Shown here one piece after another: positions 1-8,293 of a stretch of 64,000 bases of DNA (positions within the stretch are counted from its first letter, which is position 1; each line of letters begins with the position of its first letter). A model generated the notes under the pieces. That model had not been told where the DNA came from, searched no databases, and worked only from the letters and a program-made list of their open reading frames with translations. Made by a program: the position numbers and the translations under genes. The stretch comes from Marinibacterium anthonyi (GTDB lineage: Bacteria > Pseudomonadota > Alphaproteobacteria > Rhodobacterales > Rhodobacteraceae). Where the stretch lies: NCBI GenBank assembly GCA_003217735.2, contig CP031591.1, positions 1 through 64,000 on the forward strand, given 5' to 3'.

Positions 1-1050
1 ATGAGACAGGTATTTTCTCACACACCCGCCTTGGCGGAACGATCTTCTGTACCCGGCACGAACCCGTACAGGGTCATCGAGCCGATCCGAGCGCTTCGCA
101 AAGAACTCGGTCTGACACCAAATGACCTGGTAACACTGCAGGCCTTGATCAGCTTCATGCCGAAGAAGGCCGGACAAACAGCTCCAATGACTATCGTCTT
201 TCCCTCAAACGCATCATTGTCTGAGAGAACGAACGGTCTGAACGAGAGAACGATCCGACGGTGTATCGGGCGCCTCGTGGACGCCAATTTGATCCAACGC
301 AGGGATAGCGCAACCCGCAAACGGTTCCCTCTTCGCTACGGTGGAGTGATCAAAGATGCCTTTGGCTTCGATCTACAGCCAATGTTTGATCGGGAAAGTG
401 AGCTCACAGAACACGCAAAACAGCTTGTCGGCGATCAGGAAGAGCTACGATCACTCAGGGCGGAGGCGCTGGCTCTTCGTGTCGAAGCTTTGCGCCAAGC
501 AAACGATGATGAGACATTCACATTTCTCCACAACGTGCGCAACATCCTACGCCGTGCAACTCTCAAAGCCGACGAAATCATAGAACTTATCAAGAAGTTG
601 GCAGAGTTGGCCGGAGCGACCATCAGAGGGTTTCCGGCCGGAAACCCTGAAGCTCAGGAAACGATGCCCGACCTATTGTCCGGCGACGACGGACAAAATG
701 TCCGGCACGTAGAACCCACAAGATTGAATATAAAAAAGGATACTACAGATGCTCACAGCAGCTCTGGTTTTAGCGAACACCGAGATCCAACAACTATGGC
801 TTGGACGGACCTGAAAAACGTATCGGACTTCTTCCCCAATGAACCAAGAGATCATCAATCCGTTTTGAACATGTTGGCTGATGTCGGGAAATTGCTGAGA
901 ATAGAACAAGGCAGGATCATGAGACACCTTAGAGAAAGAGGTCCAGGGCAGCTCCTTATTGCACTCGACGAATTAATTTTGAGGGCTAGCACGGGACAGG
1001 TGAGGAACACCAACGCCTACCTAGACGCAATGATGAGGCAAGGGATGTGA
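1..1050 (+). CDS. repC: Plasmid replication initiator RepC (repABC type)
   Basis: Predicted 349-residue RepC, which initiates replication of repABC-type plasmids by binding an origin inside its own gene. The N-terminal half (about residues 20-130: NPYRVIEPIRALRKELGLTP, then a helix-turn-helix stretch around ERTIRRCIGRLVDANLIQR) is the characteristic RepC winged-helix region. The C-terminal part carries the conserved tail with RHLRERGPGQLL and ends in DAMMRQGM. Most RepC proteins are roughly 380-430 residues, so this one is short. Because the window starts on this ATG, an upstream start cannot be excluded. repA and repB would be expected upstream, outside the window. A different partition gene (parB) follows in the same direction. 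Confidence 0.93.
   Translation: MRQVFSHTPALAERSSVPGTNPYRVIEPIRALRKELGLTPNDLVTLQALISFMPKKAGQTAPMTIVFPSNASLSERTNGLNERTIRRCIGRLVDANLIQRRDSATRKRFPLRYGGVIKDAFGFDLQPMFDRESELTEHAKQLVGDQEELRSLRAEALALRVEALRQANDDETFTFLHNVRNILRRATLKADEIIELIKKLAELAGATIRGFPAGNPEAQETMPDLLSGDDGQNVRHVEPTRLNIKKDTTDAHSSSGFSEHRDPTTMAWTDLKNVSDFFPNEPRDHQSVLNMLADVGKLLRIEQGRIMRHLRERGPGQLLIALDELILRASTGQVRNTNAYLDAMMRQGM
715..752. other. AT-rich patch inside repC, candidate oriV
   Basis: A locally AT-rich segment (core AATATAAAAAAGG) in the middle of an otherwise GC-rich repC. In repABC plasmids the origin is known to lie in an AT-rich stretch within repC. Assigning this patch as the origin is inference from composition and position only. 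Confidence 0.4.
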
Positions 1051-1140
1051 TGGTCTTATCACGGTCACTCAACCAGCTCGTGATTGAGCTTAGTCTTCGA
1101 TGCTACGGCAAATTTTCCCGGATAGTTCCAACCATACGAT

Positions 1141-1228
1141 CATCGAGAGGGAAAGGAGTGTTGGTTTGAGGGTGACGGGAAGTGAGATCGGGAGAGTGGC
1201 TTCCGACGCCCGTCGTGGAGAAGATCTG
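1141..1228 (+). promoter_or_regulatory. Folded leader upstream of parB (leader family 1, copy A)
   Basis: The 5' region before parB folds into an outer stem GACGGG (1174-1179) with CCCGTC (1209-1214). Inside it is a hairpin GGGAG (1190-1194), loop AGTGG, CTTCC (1200-1204). A purine-rich block GAGAGGGAAAGGAGTG precedes it. The same architecture with compensating base changes occurs before the DUF932 gene at 13088 and the gene at 14965. It may correspond to the published radC RNA motif, which occurs upstream of DNA-acting plasmid genes; I could not run a covariance search. Confidence 0.7.
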
Positions 1229-3406
1229 ATGGCGAAAGCAGCCCAGAAAATCACCCTGTCCCCTTCACGGGATATCCCTTTCGACAAGCTGGTGCTGAGC
1301 CAGTCCAATGTGCGGCGCATCAAGGCTGGCGTGTCTGTCGAGGAACTGGCCGAAGACATCGCTCGCCGCGGTCTGTTGCAGAGCCTAAGCGTGCGGCCCG
1401 TGTTGGGTGACGATGGGACCGAGACCGGCAAGTTCGAGATCCCGGCCGGTGGACGGCGGTTCCAAGCGTTGTCCCTGCTGGTGAAGCAGAAGCGTTTGGC
1501 AAAGACGACACCCATTCCCTGCATCGTGCGGGATGCAGCGTCCGACATCCTCGCCGAGGACGATTCCTTGGCCGAGAACATGCAGCGGGTCGCCCTGCAC
1601 CCGCTCGACCAGTTCCGCGCGTTTGTGTCCCTCCGCGACAAGGGTCAGAGCGATACAGAGATTGCTGCGGCCTTCTTCGTGACGCCACAGATCGTGAAGC
1701 AGCGCTTGAAACTCGCCTCCGTCGCCCCTGCACTGCTTGAGGTCTATGCCGAGGATGGCATGACGCTGGAGCAGCTCATGGCCTTCACCGTGAACCCCGA
1801 TCACGCGCGTCAGGTTCAGGTCTGGGATGTGATCCATTCATCCTGGAACAAGGAGCCATTCCAGATCCGGCGCATGCTGACCGAGACCTCGGTCCGGGCG
1901 TCCGACCGGCGCGCGATCTTTGTGGGTGTTGAGGCCTACGAAGCGGCGGGCGGCACGATGCTGCATGACCTCTTTCAGGGCGATGACGGTGGCTGGCTCG
2001 AGGACCCTGCCCTGCTCGATCGGCTGGTGGCGGAAAAACTCCAGGCCGAGGCTGAGACGGTTGCGGTTGAGGGCTGGAAGTGGATCGAGGTAGCACTCGA
2101 CCTGCCCTATGGCTTCAGCCACGGTCTGCGGTCCTTGTCCGGCGATCCGGCACCGATGACGGATGACGAAGGTGCGGCCCATGCCAAGCTGCTCGCCGAG
2201 TATCGGGCGCTGGAAGAGGAATACGCGGGTCAGGATGACATCCCCGACGAGGTCGACACGCGGCTTGGCGTTTTGGAAGCGGAGATGGAAAAGATCGAAA
2301 CCCGGCCGTTGATCTTCGACGCGGAGGAGATCGGGCGGGCAGGGGCGTTCGTCACGCTCGACCGCTACGACGCTCTGGCAGTCTATCGCGGCTATGTGCG
2401 TCCAGAGGATGAGCCCGTTGACGAGACCGCGGTCCAGGGTGGCGCTGATCCTGCGGTGGCGGGGCAGGGGGATGATCGTGATCTCACCGATGGCCATGGC
2501 AGTGCCGCCCATGGCGGAACCGTCATCATGTCGGGTGGCCAGCCGATCGGAACTGACTTGCCGGATGATGAGGATGACGGAGCGCTGAAGCCACTGCCCG
2601 AGCGGTTGGTCATGGAGTTGACGGCCCACCGGACGCTGGCACTGCGTGAAGCGATCGGGCGCTCGCCGGATGTCGCGCTGACGCTGCTGCTTCTGAAGCT
2701 GGTGACGGACACCTTCCGCACCTCCTCTGCTTCGGGCAGCTGTCTCGAAGCCTCAGTGCGTCACGTCTACATGTCGGCGCAGGCGCCCGATCTGAAGGAC
2801 AGCGTGGTGGCCAAGCTGGTCGACGAGCGTCATGCGGAATGGGAAGCCGATCTGCCGCTTGGCGATGATGCGGCACTCTGGGATTATCTGACGGTCCTCG
2901 ACGAGGGCAGCCGTCTGGCTCTGCTGGCGCATTGCCTCAGCCTCGGGATCAACGCGCTGCATGAGAAGGTGAACCCCTACGGGGCAGGCATCTCTGCAGG
3001 TGGACTGACCCGGCGGATGGCGCATGCCGATCTCGTGGCGCGCGCCACAGGTCTCGATATGGTCGAGGCGGGCTGGGAGCCGACGGTCGACACCTATCTC
3101 AACCGCGTGCCCAAGGCCCGCATCCTCGAGGCCGTGCGCGAGGCGAAAGGGGAGGGGACTGCCCAACTCCTCGATCACCTGAAGAAAGGCGAGATGGCCA
3201 GTGAAGCCGAGCGCCTGCTGAAGGGCAGCGGCTGGTTGCCCGAGGTCCTGCGCCGAAACGATCTCGTGGCGCTGGACGGTGAGGACTGTGCCGAAGGGCA
3301 GGGGGTGGATGCCGAAGCGGCTGACAGCGTCAGTGAAGCTGACCTTCCTGCGTTCCTGACGGATGACCTGCCTGCTGAAGGCGCGTCGATGCTGGCCGCG
3401 GAATAA
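1229..3406 (+). CDS. Very large ParB/RepB/Spo0J-family protein
   Basis: 725-residue ParB-family protein, more than twice the size of a classical ParB (about 300). Residues about 15-125 form the ParB N-terminal domain, with the boxes GGRRFQAL and SLAENMQR that bind CTP/DNA in the family. A helix-turn-helix follows around DTEIAAAFFVTPQIVKQRLK. The remaining 500 residues are acidic and unassigned. The start at 1229 was chosen because it begins directly at MAKAAQKITLSP after the folded leader; the frame is open 129 bases further upstream, but those codons overlap the leader. Large ParB proteins like this recur on alphaproteobacterial plasmids beside DUF932 and radC. A role in partition or in regulating plasmid genes is inferred. 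Confidence 0.88.
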   Translation: MAKAAQKITLSPSRDIPFDKLVLSQSNVRRIKAGVSVEELAEDIARRGLLQSLSVRPVLGDDGTETGKFEIPAGGRRFQALSLLVKQKRLAKTTPIPCIVRDAASDILAEDDSLAENMQRVALHPLDQFRAFVSLRDKGQSDTEIAAAFFVTPQIVKQRLKLASVAPALLEVYAEDGMTLEQLMAFTVNPDHARQVQVWDVIHSSWNKEPFQIRRMLTETSVRASDRRAIFVGVEAYEAAGGTMLHDLFQGDDGGWLEDPALLDRLVAEKLQAEAETVAVEGWKWIEVALDLPYGFSHGLRSLSGDPAPMTDDEGAAHAKLLAEYRALEEEYAGQDDIPDEVDTRLGVLEAEMEKIETRPLIFDAEEIGRAGAFVTLDRYDALAVYRGYVRPEDEPVDETAVQGGADPAVAGQGDDRDLTDGHGSAAHGGTVIMSGGQPIGTDLPDDEDDGALKPLPERLVMELTAHRTLALREAIGRSPDVALTLLLLKLVTDTFRTSSASGSCLEASVRHVYMSAQAPDLKDSVVAKLVDERHAEWEADLPLGDDAALWDYLTVLDEGSRLALLAHCLSLGINALHEKVNPYGAGISAGGLTRRMAHADLVARATGLDMVEAGWEPTVDTYLNRVPKARILEAVREAKGEGTAQLLDHLKKGEMASEAERLLKGSGWLPEVLRRNDLVALDGEDCAEGQGVDAEAADSVSEADLPAFLTDDLPAEGASMLAAE

Positions 3407-3417
3407 CGTGATCCAGC

Positions 3418-3440
3418 GGGGGGCGGGGATTCCGCCCCCC
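3418..3440 (+). terminator. Hairpin after parB
   Basis: Perfect 9-bp stem GGGGGGCGG / CCGCCCCCC with a 5-base loop, 12 bases after the parB stop. No T run follows, so it may be a weak terminator or an mRNA-stabilising hairpin. Confidence 0.55.
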
Positions 3441-3506
3441 AATCACCCTATAACGTAACAATATCAATAAGATGAGTGCGATTATTCGCATTCGGAATGA
3501 GGAATC

Positions 3507-3980
3507 ATGTCTGCAACAACCATCATCGAGACTGCCCCCCTCGGGGCGCTCATTCGCTACACCGACGGCAGCCCCAAGCCCCCGGCACGCTTCACGAAGA
3601 AGCTGGCGGCCTGGGAGCGGTCGAACGGCGTTGGCCGTCTTGTGAAAAAGGAACCACCCCGACCTTACCCGACATGGACGGCACCCGCGTCGTTCACGCT
3701 GCATGAGGGCAACTTCGCCTCTGACGGGGTCATCCTCGTGACCATCATGCGCAGCCATTCGGCTGACAGCGCCCTGGTCTTCGAGGTGGCCGAGGAGCCG
3801 AAGCCCGGGCAGGTGCGCGTGCTTCTCGACTTCGGCGGCAACACGGAGTTGCTGCATCTGGCGGAATCCATCACCGCGGCCGAGCTTTGGATCGCCAAGG
3901 AAGGATACCGCAATGCGCGACTTGAAATCGTTGGCGATGAAGAGGGCGAAAGGGCAGGGGGCGCGGACCTGGCCGCCTGA
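3507..3980 (+). CDS. Hypothetical plasmid protein, 157 aa
   Basis: 157-residue protein not assigned to a family I can name. It begins MSATTIIETAPLGALIRYTD and has a basic, proline-rich first third (KPPARFTKKL) followed by a predicted alpha/beta section. There is no signal peptide or membrane segment. It stands alone between two hairpins. The start ATG has GAGG five bases upstream, inside a small inverted repeat (CATT-cgg-AATG) that could partly hide the ribosome site. Its position next to parB and its high-GC codon use fit a conserved plasmid-backbone gene. No function can be given. Confidence 0.75.
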   Translation: MSATTIIETAPLGALIRYTDGSPKPPARFTKKLAAWERSNGVGRLVKKEPPRPYPTWTAPASFTLHEGNFASDGVILVTIMRSHSADSALVFEVAEEPKPGQVRVLLDFGGNTELLHLAESITAAELWIAKEGYRNARLEIVGDEEGERAGGADLAA

Positions 3981-3994
3981 GCCCAACTGAAACC

Positions 3995-4020
3995 GAGGGG
4001 CCCGCCTCAGCGCGGGCCTC
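3995..4020 (+). terminator. Hairpin after the 157-aa gene
   Basis: GAGG(GG)CCCGC pairs with GCGGGCCTC, a 9-bp stem with a two-base bulge, 15 bases after the stop codon. The strong T tract of a classic intrinsic terminator is missing. Confidence 0.55.
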
Positions 4021-4315
4021 TCAACCATCACAACCTTGTCCCGCGATGTCGCGGGGCACCAAAGGAACCATCCCCAAGGAAGGACGTCTTCAACCAAGAG
4101 CGTGGCCGGGAGGCTGGCGGCGTTCCAAGCATCAGCGGGACAACCGGCTCCTGACGTTGGCGGACCATCCCCCGCTCGCCACTCCCTTCCTTGGCCAGAA
4201 TCCCGTCTTCGAGATCAACCCGCGAGGGGTCGGACTACGGGCAAGCCCGTGCCGCCGGGCGGATTCGGACGAGCCGAACGCACCCGGTGATGTCAGCCAG
4301 TATTCGGGCCTTCGA

Positions 4316-4361
4316 GGTCCTGTCGCGCGGGGGATGGTCCCCCGCCTCCAAGACAGGAACC
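4316..4361 (+). promoter_or_regulatory. Folded leader of the 54-aa gene (leader family 2, copy A)
   Basis: Outer stem GGTCCTGTC (4316-4324) pairs with GACAGG-A-ACC (4352-4361). Inner stem GCGGGGG (4327-4333) pairs with CCCCCGC (4339-4345). The same nested layout, with a different stem sequence but the shared core GGGAYGGTCCC and the shared strand GACAGGAA, lies before ssb at 9252-9282. Confidence 0.6.
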
Positions 4362-4367
4362 AAACAG

Positions 4368-4532
4368 ATGTCCCGCAAAGATGCACACGCCTTCGCCGCC
4401 TCCCTCGCCGCCACGCTCATGGTCTCGATCGTCGTCTTCCAGGCAGGGGATGGAACTTTCGGCGCCGTCCCCGCCGATGAAATCGACGGCGACGAGGTTC
4501 AGGTGCTGATTGAGATTGACCCGTGGGCTTAG
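4368..4532 (+). CDS. Small protein, 54 aa, one hydrophobic segment
   Basis: Starts at ATG 4368, seven bases after the folded leader and a weak AGGAA ribosome site. The protein begins MSRKDAHAFAASLAATLMVS and has one hydrophobic stretch (residues about 8-24), followed by an acidic tail (DEIDGDEVQVLIEIDPWA). It could be a small membrane-anchored or exported peptide. I do not recognise the family. The shared leader type links its expression to ssb. The stop codon sits in the loop of a hairpin. Confidence 0.6.
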   Translation: MSRKDAHAFAASLAATLMVSIVVFQAGDGTFGAVPADEIDGDEVQVLIEIDPWA

Positions 4533-4540
4533 GCCCACGG
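4521..4540 (+). terminator. Hairpin enclosing the stop codon of the 54-aa gene
   Basis: Perfect 8-bp stem CCGTGGGC / GCCCACGG with loop TTAG; the TAG is the stop codon. A stop-in-loop hairpin of the same kind occurs at 31369-31388. Confidence 0.55.
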
Positions 4541-4860
4541 TTACCTCGGCAGGCTCACGCGGAGGCGCAGAAGCGTCTTCTGCTGCGTCGTTGCGCTCTC
4601 GCACGGCACTGGTGAGATATCCGAAAGAGCGGACCGTCGAAGGAACATCGCTGGACCACTGAAAGCCACGAAATCGCCAAGCCCACTGCGCCTGCCACAA
4701 CGTCAGGATGATCGACGTGTATGGCCCATAGCGGGCACCGGTGGCAGTGCATGTTGCTGCGGCGCAGCTTGACTCAACATTGCTTTTGAAACGGACTATC
4801 TCGACGCGGATCTGATCATATGTTTAATGTGATACCTGAAGGAATAGGGGATCAGCGACG
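4541..4860. other. Non-coding interval
   Basis: 320 bases between the 54-aa gene and the sce7726-type gene. No convincing reading frame is seen. The last 70 bases are richer in A/T (around CATATGTTTAATGTG) and probably hold the promoter of the next gene. Confidence 0.4.
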
Positions 4861-5460
4861 GTGGGAGCCTTCAAAACAAATAGCGAGCGCAGGATTCGTG
4901 CCGCCCTGAGGAAGTGTCATCTTCGACACGCTAGTGTACAGCATGATGTCTTGATGATCGACGAACTTGGGCTCGCCCACGCCAAAAGCCGTATCGATTT
5001 GGCCGTCTTCAACGGCCACTTGCACGGCTACGAGATCAAGAGTGCCGGCGACACGCTCGACCGCCTGCCCCGCCAACTCGCGGTCTACACGGGTGCCCTC
5101 CAGAAGCTTACTCTCGTCATTGCTACCCGTCATCTCGACATGGCAGAGACGATTGCTCCAAACTGGTGTGGGTTGACGGAGATCGTCGAGGGACCGCGCG
5201 GTGGCATCACGTTCGCGAGCCGTCGACGCGCTCGCGCGAACCCGGACCTCGACCCGTACATGCTGGCGCACTTGCTCTGGCACCCGGAAGCGCAGGACTT
5301 GTTACGCGCAAGGGGTGCCTCAAAGGCCGACGTGAATGCACCTCGAAAGCATCTCTACCGCTTGCTTGCAGATGAGGTCCCGGTTCGCGAACTGGCGCCA
5401 GCAATCAAAGCGGCTATGGCGTCCCGAACAGGGTGGCGAGATCATCAGCGACCGTCGTGA
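4861..5460 (+). CDS. sce7726-family protein, PD-(D/E)XK-nuclease-like
   Basis: 199 residues, GTG start. The order RIDLAVFNGHLHGYEIKS (residues about 43-60) gives the D...ExK arrangement of PD-(D/E)XK nucleases, followed by DTLDRLPRQLAVY, typical of the sce7726 family. This family is found in accessory regions and suspected phage-defence loci, often beside sce7725 or Beta-family genes. Here it converges on a Beta-family gene and overlaps it by 47 bases at the 3' ends. No good ribosome site is visible before the GTG. The next in-frame Met (residue 32) would lose part of the conserved N-terminus, so the GTG is preferred. Nuclease activity is inferred from the motif. Confidence 0.85.
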   Translation: MGAFKTNSERRIRAALRKCHLRHASVQHDVLMIDELGLAHAKSRIDLAVFNGHLHGYEIKSAGDTLDRLPRQLAVYTGALQKLTLVIATRHLDMAETIAPNWCGLTEIVEGPRGGITFASRRRARANPDLDPYMLAHLLWHPEAQDLLRARGASKADVNAPRKHLYRLLADEVPVRELAPAIKAAMASRTGWRDHQRPS

Positions 5461-6511
5461 TGTGATGGTTGATTGCGACGTCCTTCCAACGCGATAGATT
5501 GCTAGGGCTCTCCGCCATCACCGCGCAGTCGGCTATATATTTGTCGCCATAGGAGAAATTTGCCCCGCGAAACGCGAAGGCGGGGTCCTTTACCACCTCG
5601 GCGCAGTGCGTGTGCATCTGAGCTGGATTGTCCCGAAACGCGCCACCCTTTCGCGTCGCCCAAGTCTCGGGCGTAGTGTAGACAATCTTGCCCGCCGCCT
5701 TCACCTTGCGCATGTCCATCGCCGTGAATTCTGGGTGCACAATCGTGTGGTCCCCAAAAATCGGGCGTCGCATCCCAGTCGGCATCGCGGACAATAGTTC
5801 CTTGAAGAACAGCCAATCATGCCGCGGAATCTCGTCCGTTCCTTTCGCGAGCTGCGCGAAGGACTCCGGGATCGCCGTTCCCAAAAGAACGAGGTTGCGC
5901 ACCTCGTAGAGGTTGCCAAGGCGTTTCAGGGCGGCTGTAAGGGCTGTCGCGAAGACATTATAGGGCTCGAAATTACGCGCTCGAAGATCGACTATCACGT
6001 CAAGCTCATTTAGCCCAATGCCAAGGCCGATCGCGAAGTTTATGATCGCTTTGCGTGGATTGCCGCTCATTAGTTCTTCAAGACGAAGGAGAACGGCCGC
6101 GCCGTGACCGTCCGCGGTCGTCGCACGGGCGGCCGCGTTCATGGTTTCGGAATCGGCTTCTAAGGGCAGAGCAGGGATTGCGATGGTACCGTTGGGGCGC
6201 AACCCGTCGAGTACATAGTCGAGCGGATGCGCGTTGTCGTCCATGCGCCCCTCCGCAATTGTAGTATCGAGGGCGATCCAGGCCGGTCGATGGCCCCACT
6301 TTGCGGTGAACCGGGCGATGAAGGGGTGGACATGCTCATGGACGGATTTCTTCGGCTGCCATATCTCAAAATCAAACTCGACGGGTGGGATAGTGATGAG
6401 GGGTATCACTTGATCCTTAACCGCTGGCTTCAGGCGAAAGAGGGCTTGGTACTCCCCCTGTCGCCATCGCAGGGCTGGCACGTAGGTATCTTCAGACAAG
6501 TTCATCGCCAT
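5414..6511 (-). CDS. Beta family protein (T4 Beta-like)
   Basis: 365 residues beginning MAMNLSEDTYVPALRWRQGE, the hallmark opening of the Beta-protein family named after a phage T4 protein (YVPALRWRQGEYQAL, then IPLITIPPVEFDFE). The biochemical role of the family is not known. It is the last gene of a three-gene operon and overlaps the ImmA/IrrE stop by 20 bases, so translation is probably coupled. Its 3' end overlaps the convergent sce7726 gene. The association of a Beta protein with an sce7726 nuclease and an XRE-ImmA protein points to a defence or toxin-antitoxin function, which is inference. Confidence 0.85.
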   Translation of the reverse strand: MAMNLSEDTYVPALRWRQGEYQALFRLKPAVKDQVIPLITIPPVEFDFEIWQPKKSVHEHVHPFIARFTAKWGHRPAWIALDTTIAEGRMDDNAHPLDYVLDGLRPNGTIAIPALPLEADSETMNAAARATTADGHGAAVLLRLEELMSGNPRKAIINFAIGLGIGLNELDVIVDLRARNFEPYNVFATALTAALKRLGNLYEVRNLVLLGTAIPESFAQLAKGTDEIPRHDWLFFKELLSAMPTGMRRPIFGDHTIVHPEFTAMDMRKVKAAGKIVYTTPETWATRKGGAFRDNPAQMHTHCAEVVKDPAFAFRGANFSYGDKYIADCAVMAESPSNLSRWKDVAINHHITTVADDLATLFGTP

Positions 6512-7781
6512 CCTCCTCGAACTGCGACACGACCTGATCTTGGCCGATCAGCCCCCCGAGAATAGTATAGTCGCCGCGCTCTTTGCGAATGCGCCCAGCG
6601 ATAATGCTGGGGTCGATGCCGAGGTTCTTGGCGTCTATCCGCACCGCCTCCTCAGACAAGGCGAAGCGCGACAGGCACTCGTCCCACTTCGACTGCGGTA
6701 TTAGGCTATCGAGCGCGAATGCATCGGCCTCGCGCTCGACCTTGTCATCGCCGACTGTTTCCTCCTCATCGAAGAAATCGTAGCGCAGCCCGTCCATGAG
6801 GTGCAGAAATACGTGCCCTAACTCATGCAGGAGCACGAACCAGAAATTGTCGAGGCGATCGAAGCGCAGTGTGAGTCCGATAACCGGCCGGCCGTCGAGA
6901 TTGAGCATGGCGCCTCCATCAAGATAGGTGCCTGACAGGTGCTTCTCCGTGACGAGGATGATGCCCTTGGAGAGAAGGAGAGCCTGCGCCCGCTTGGGGC
7001 CGTCCTCGCGCCGCGTGAGAGCAACGAGATCAGCGATCCAGCGATCGTCGGCAACGAAATCTGGTGGTGCATGTGTCTCTACGACGTTTTGGGCGCGCTC
7101 TAAGATACGCGCTTGCCAGGCGAGCAGCGAGTACTCGTTTGGTACCGAGCCGCCATGCATCTTCTTGCGGTGGTATGCACTTGCAAACTGCGGCCCGGCC
7201 ACTCGCATGAAGTAGTCGCGTGCGAGCTGGTAGACGTCGCTCCTGCGAGGCACGTCGAACCAACCGCGCTTTGCCATCTCGCGAGCGGGGAACTGCTTCC
7301 ACACCACATCGTTTATGTCCGACCATGAGAAGACAGACCCCTTGGAGGTATCGTCGCTTTCGAACAGTCCCGTTGTGTGGACGTTTAGAGCCTCGCACAC
7401 GTCGATCAGTCGAGCGAGGCTAGCCCCCGTATAGTCGGATGCCTCGTAGCGTTGGATTTGTTGAGCCTTCATCCCGAGCCGTTCGGCAAGGTCGGTCTGG
7501 CTCAAGCCGGCCGCGATCCGCGCCTGTACCAGCACGGACGGCAGGTTCTCCAGCGAGTGCGTCTTGGCGAACGTGATCTCGCCCGACTTCAGAAGCTCGT
7601 AGTGGGAGAGTTCAGCTTCCAAGGTCGCGATCTGGCTTTTGATGGCATCGGCTTGGGCATCGCGTAGCCAGCGCTGCTCGCCGGTCGCAGCGGCGTCCTT
7701 GGACTGAGCGGCAGCGAGCGCGCTGCGGAGCTTGTCTAACTGCCCTTCGGATATGGAATACTGCTTTTCGCTGTAGATCAT
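6492..7781 (-). CDS. XRE HTH / ImmA-IrrE metallopeptidase fusion
   Basis: 429 residues. An N-terminal coiled-coil-like region (about 12-62) precedes an XRE helix-turn-helix (about 80-135, LSQTDLAERLGMKAQQIQRYE). The ImmA/IrrE peptidase domain contains the zinc motif HELGH at residues 319-323 and downstream acidic residues in READAFA. Proteins of this class cleave or sense repressors, and many act with toxin-antitoxin modules. The start at 7781 overlaps the upstream stop in an ATGA arrangement; longer starts would run into the neighbouring gene. The XRE domain probably binds the inverted repeat at 8261-8278 ahead of the operon. Confidence 0.92.
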   Translation of the reverse strand: MIYSEKQYSISEGQLDKLRSALAAAQSKDAAATGEQRWLRDAQADAIKSQIATLEAELSHYELLKSGEITFAKTHSLENLPSVLVQARIAAGLSQTDLAERLGMKAQQIQRYEASDYTGASLARLIDVCEALNVHTTGLFESDDTSKGSVFSWSDINDVVWKQFPAREMAKRGWFDVPRRSDVYQLARDYFMRVAGPQFASAYHRKKMHGGSVPNEYSLLAWQARILERAQNVVETHAPPDFVADDRWIADLVALTRREDGPKRAQALLLSKGIILVTEKHLSGTYLDGGAMLNLDGRPVIGLTLRFDRLDNFWFVLLHELGHVFLHLMDGLRYDFFDEEETVGDDKVEREADAFALDSLIPQSKWDECLSRFALSEEAVRIDAKNLGIDPSIIAGRIRKERGDYTILGGLIGQDQVVSQFEEDGDELV

Positions 7782-8257
7782 GACGTCACCGTTGGTTGGA
7801 GCATCGGGTCGGCCGAAAGATCGATCGCGACAATGCCCTTGGGGGCACCGGTGAAGCGATCGATTTGGAAGAACTCGACGAAGATGGTCCCGGCCTGATC
7901 GGCCGGGATCGTGGAGGGGAACAGTTCCCCATGATACTTGGCCTTCTGCGCCGCTCGGTTGTTCTCGAAGGTGAGCAACACCGGATCGAGAAAAGCCGGA
8001 TCGACGCTGGTAGGGTCCCAGCACGCATCGTAGTCGCCTGGACGGGGCTTGGCCGTTACGAAGCTCCCGTCAAGGAAGGCGCGCCGACATCCCGCGCCTT
8101 GGAGGTTGGCCAAGGCGGCGACAAGTCCCCTGAACTGCGCCCGACGCCTTGGATTCGATGCGAATCGCATCTCGACCTCGGCAAGGGTCGCCAGATGGAT
8201 GCCTGGTGGTAGTACGGGCCACGGCGAGCCGGGTAGATCGAAGTGGTCTGGAATCAT
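7778..8257 (-). CDS. DUF6932-like, nucleotidyltransferase-fold protein
   Basis: 159 residues. The stretch FLDGSFVTAKPRPGDYDACW resembles the GS...D.D core of minimal nucleotidyltransferases, and PPGIHLATLAEVEMRF is typical of the DUF6932 family. It is the first gene of the operon with the ImmA/IrrE and Beta genes and ends in an ATGA overlap. No Shine-Dalgarno sequence precedes the ATG. The promoter -10 box ends seven bases before it, so the mRNA is probably leaderless. Nucleotidyltransferase partners are common in toxin-antitoxin pairs, and such a role is inferred here. Confidence 0.8.
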   Translation of the reverse strand: MIPDHFDLPGSPWPVLPPGIHLATLAEVEMRFASNPRRRAQFRGLVAALANLQGAGCRRAFLDGSFVTAKPRPGDYDACWDPTSVDPAFLDPVLLTFENNRAAQKAKYHGELFPSTIPADQAGTIFVEFFQIDRFTGAPKGIVAIDLSADPMLQPTVTS

Positions 8258-8260
8258 GAT

Positions 8261-8293
8261 TACAACAATAATGTTGTAAGTTGATTAAGTCAA
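8261..8293 (-). promoter_or_regulatory. Leaderless promoter with operator for the DUF6932/ImmA/Beta operon
   Basis: Reading leftwards on the minus strand: -35 TTGACT (8293-8288), 17-bp spacer, -10 TATTGT (8270-8265), then seven bases to the start codon. The inverted repeat TACAAC-N6-GTTGTA (8261-8278) covers the -10 box. This fits repression by the operon's own XRE domain. Confidence 0.65.

Noticed and set aside
1100-1228. 43-codon N-terminal extension of parB
   Set aside because: It would translate through the conserved folded leader; the family N-terminus fits ATG 1229.
4046-4480. 144-codon plus-strand frame
   Set aside because: Arg/Pro-rich product typical of a wrong frame; the 54-aa gene in another frame has a ribosome site and a hydrophobic segment.
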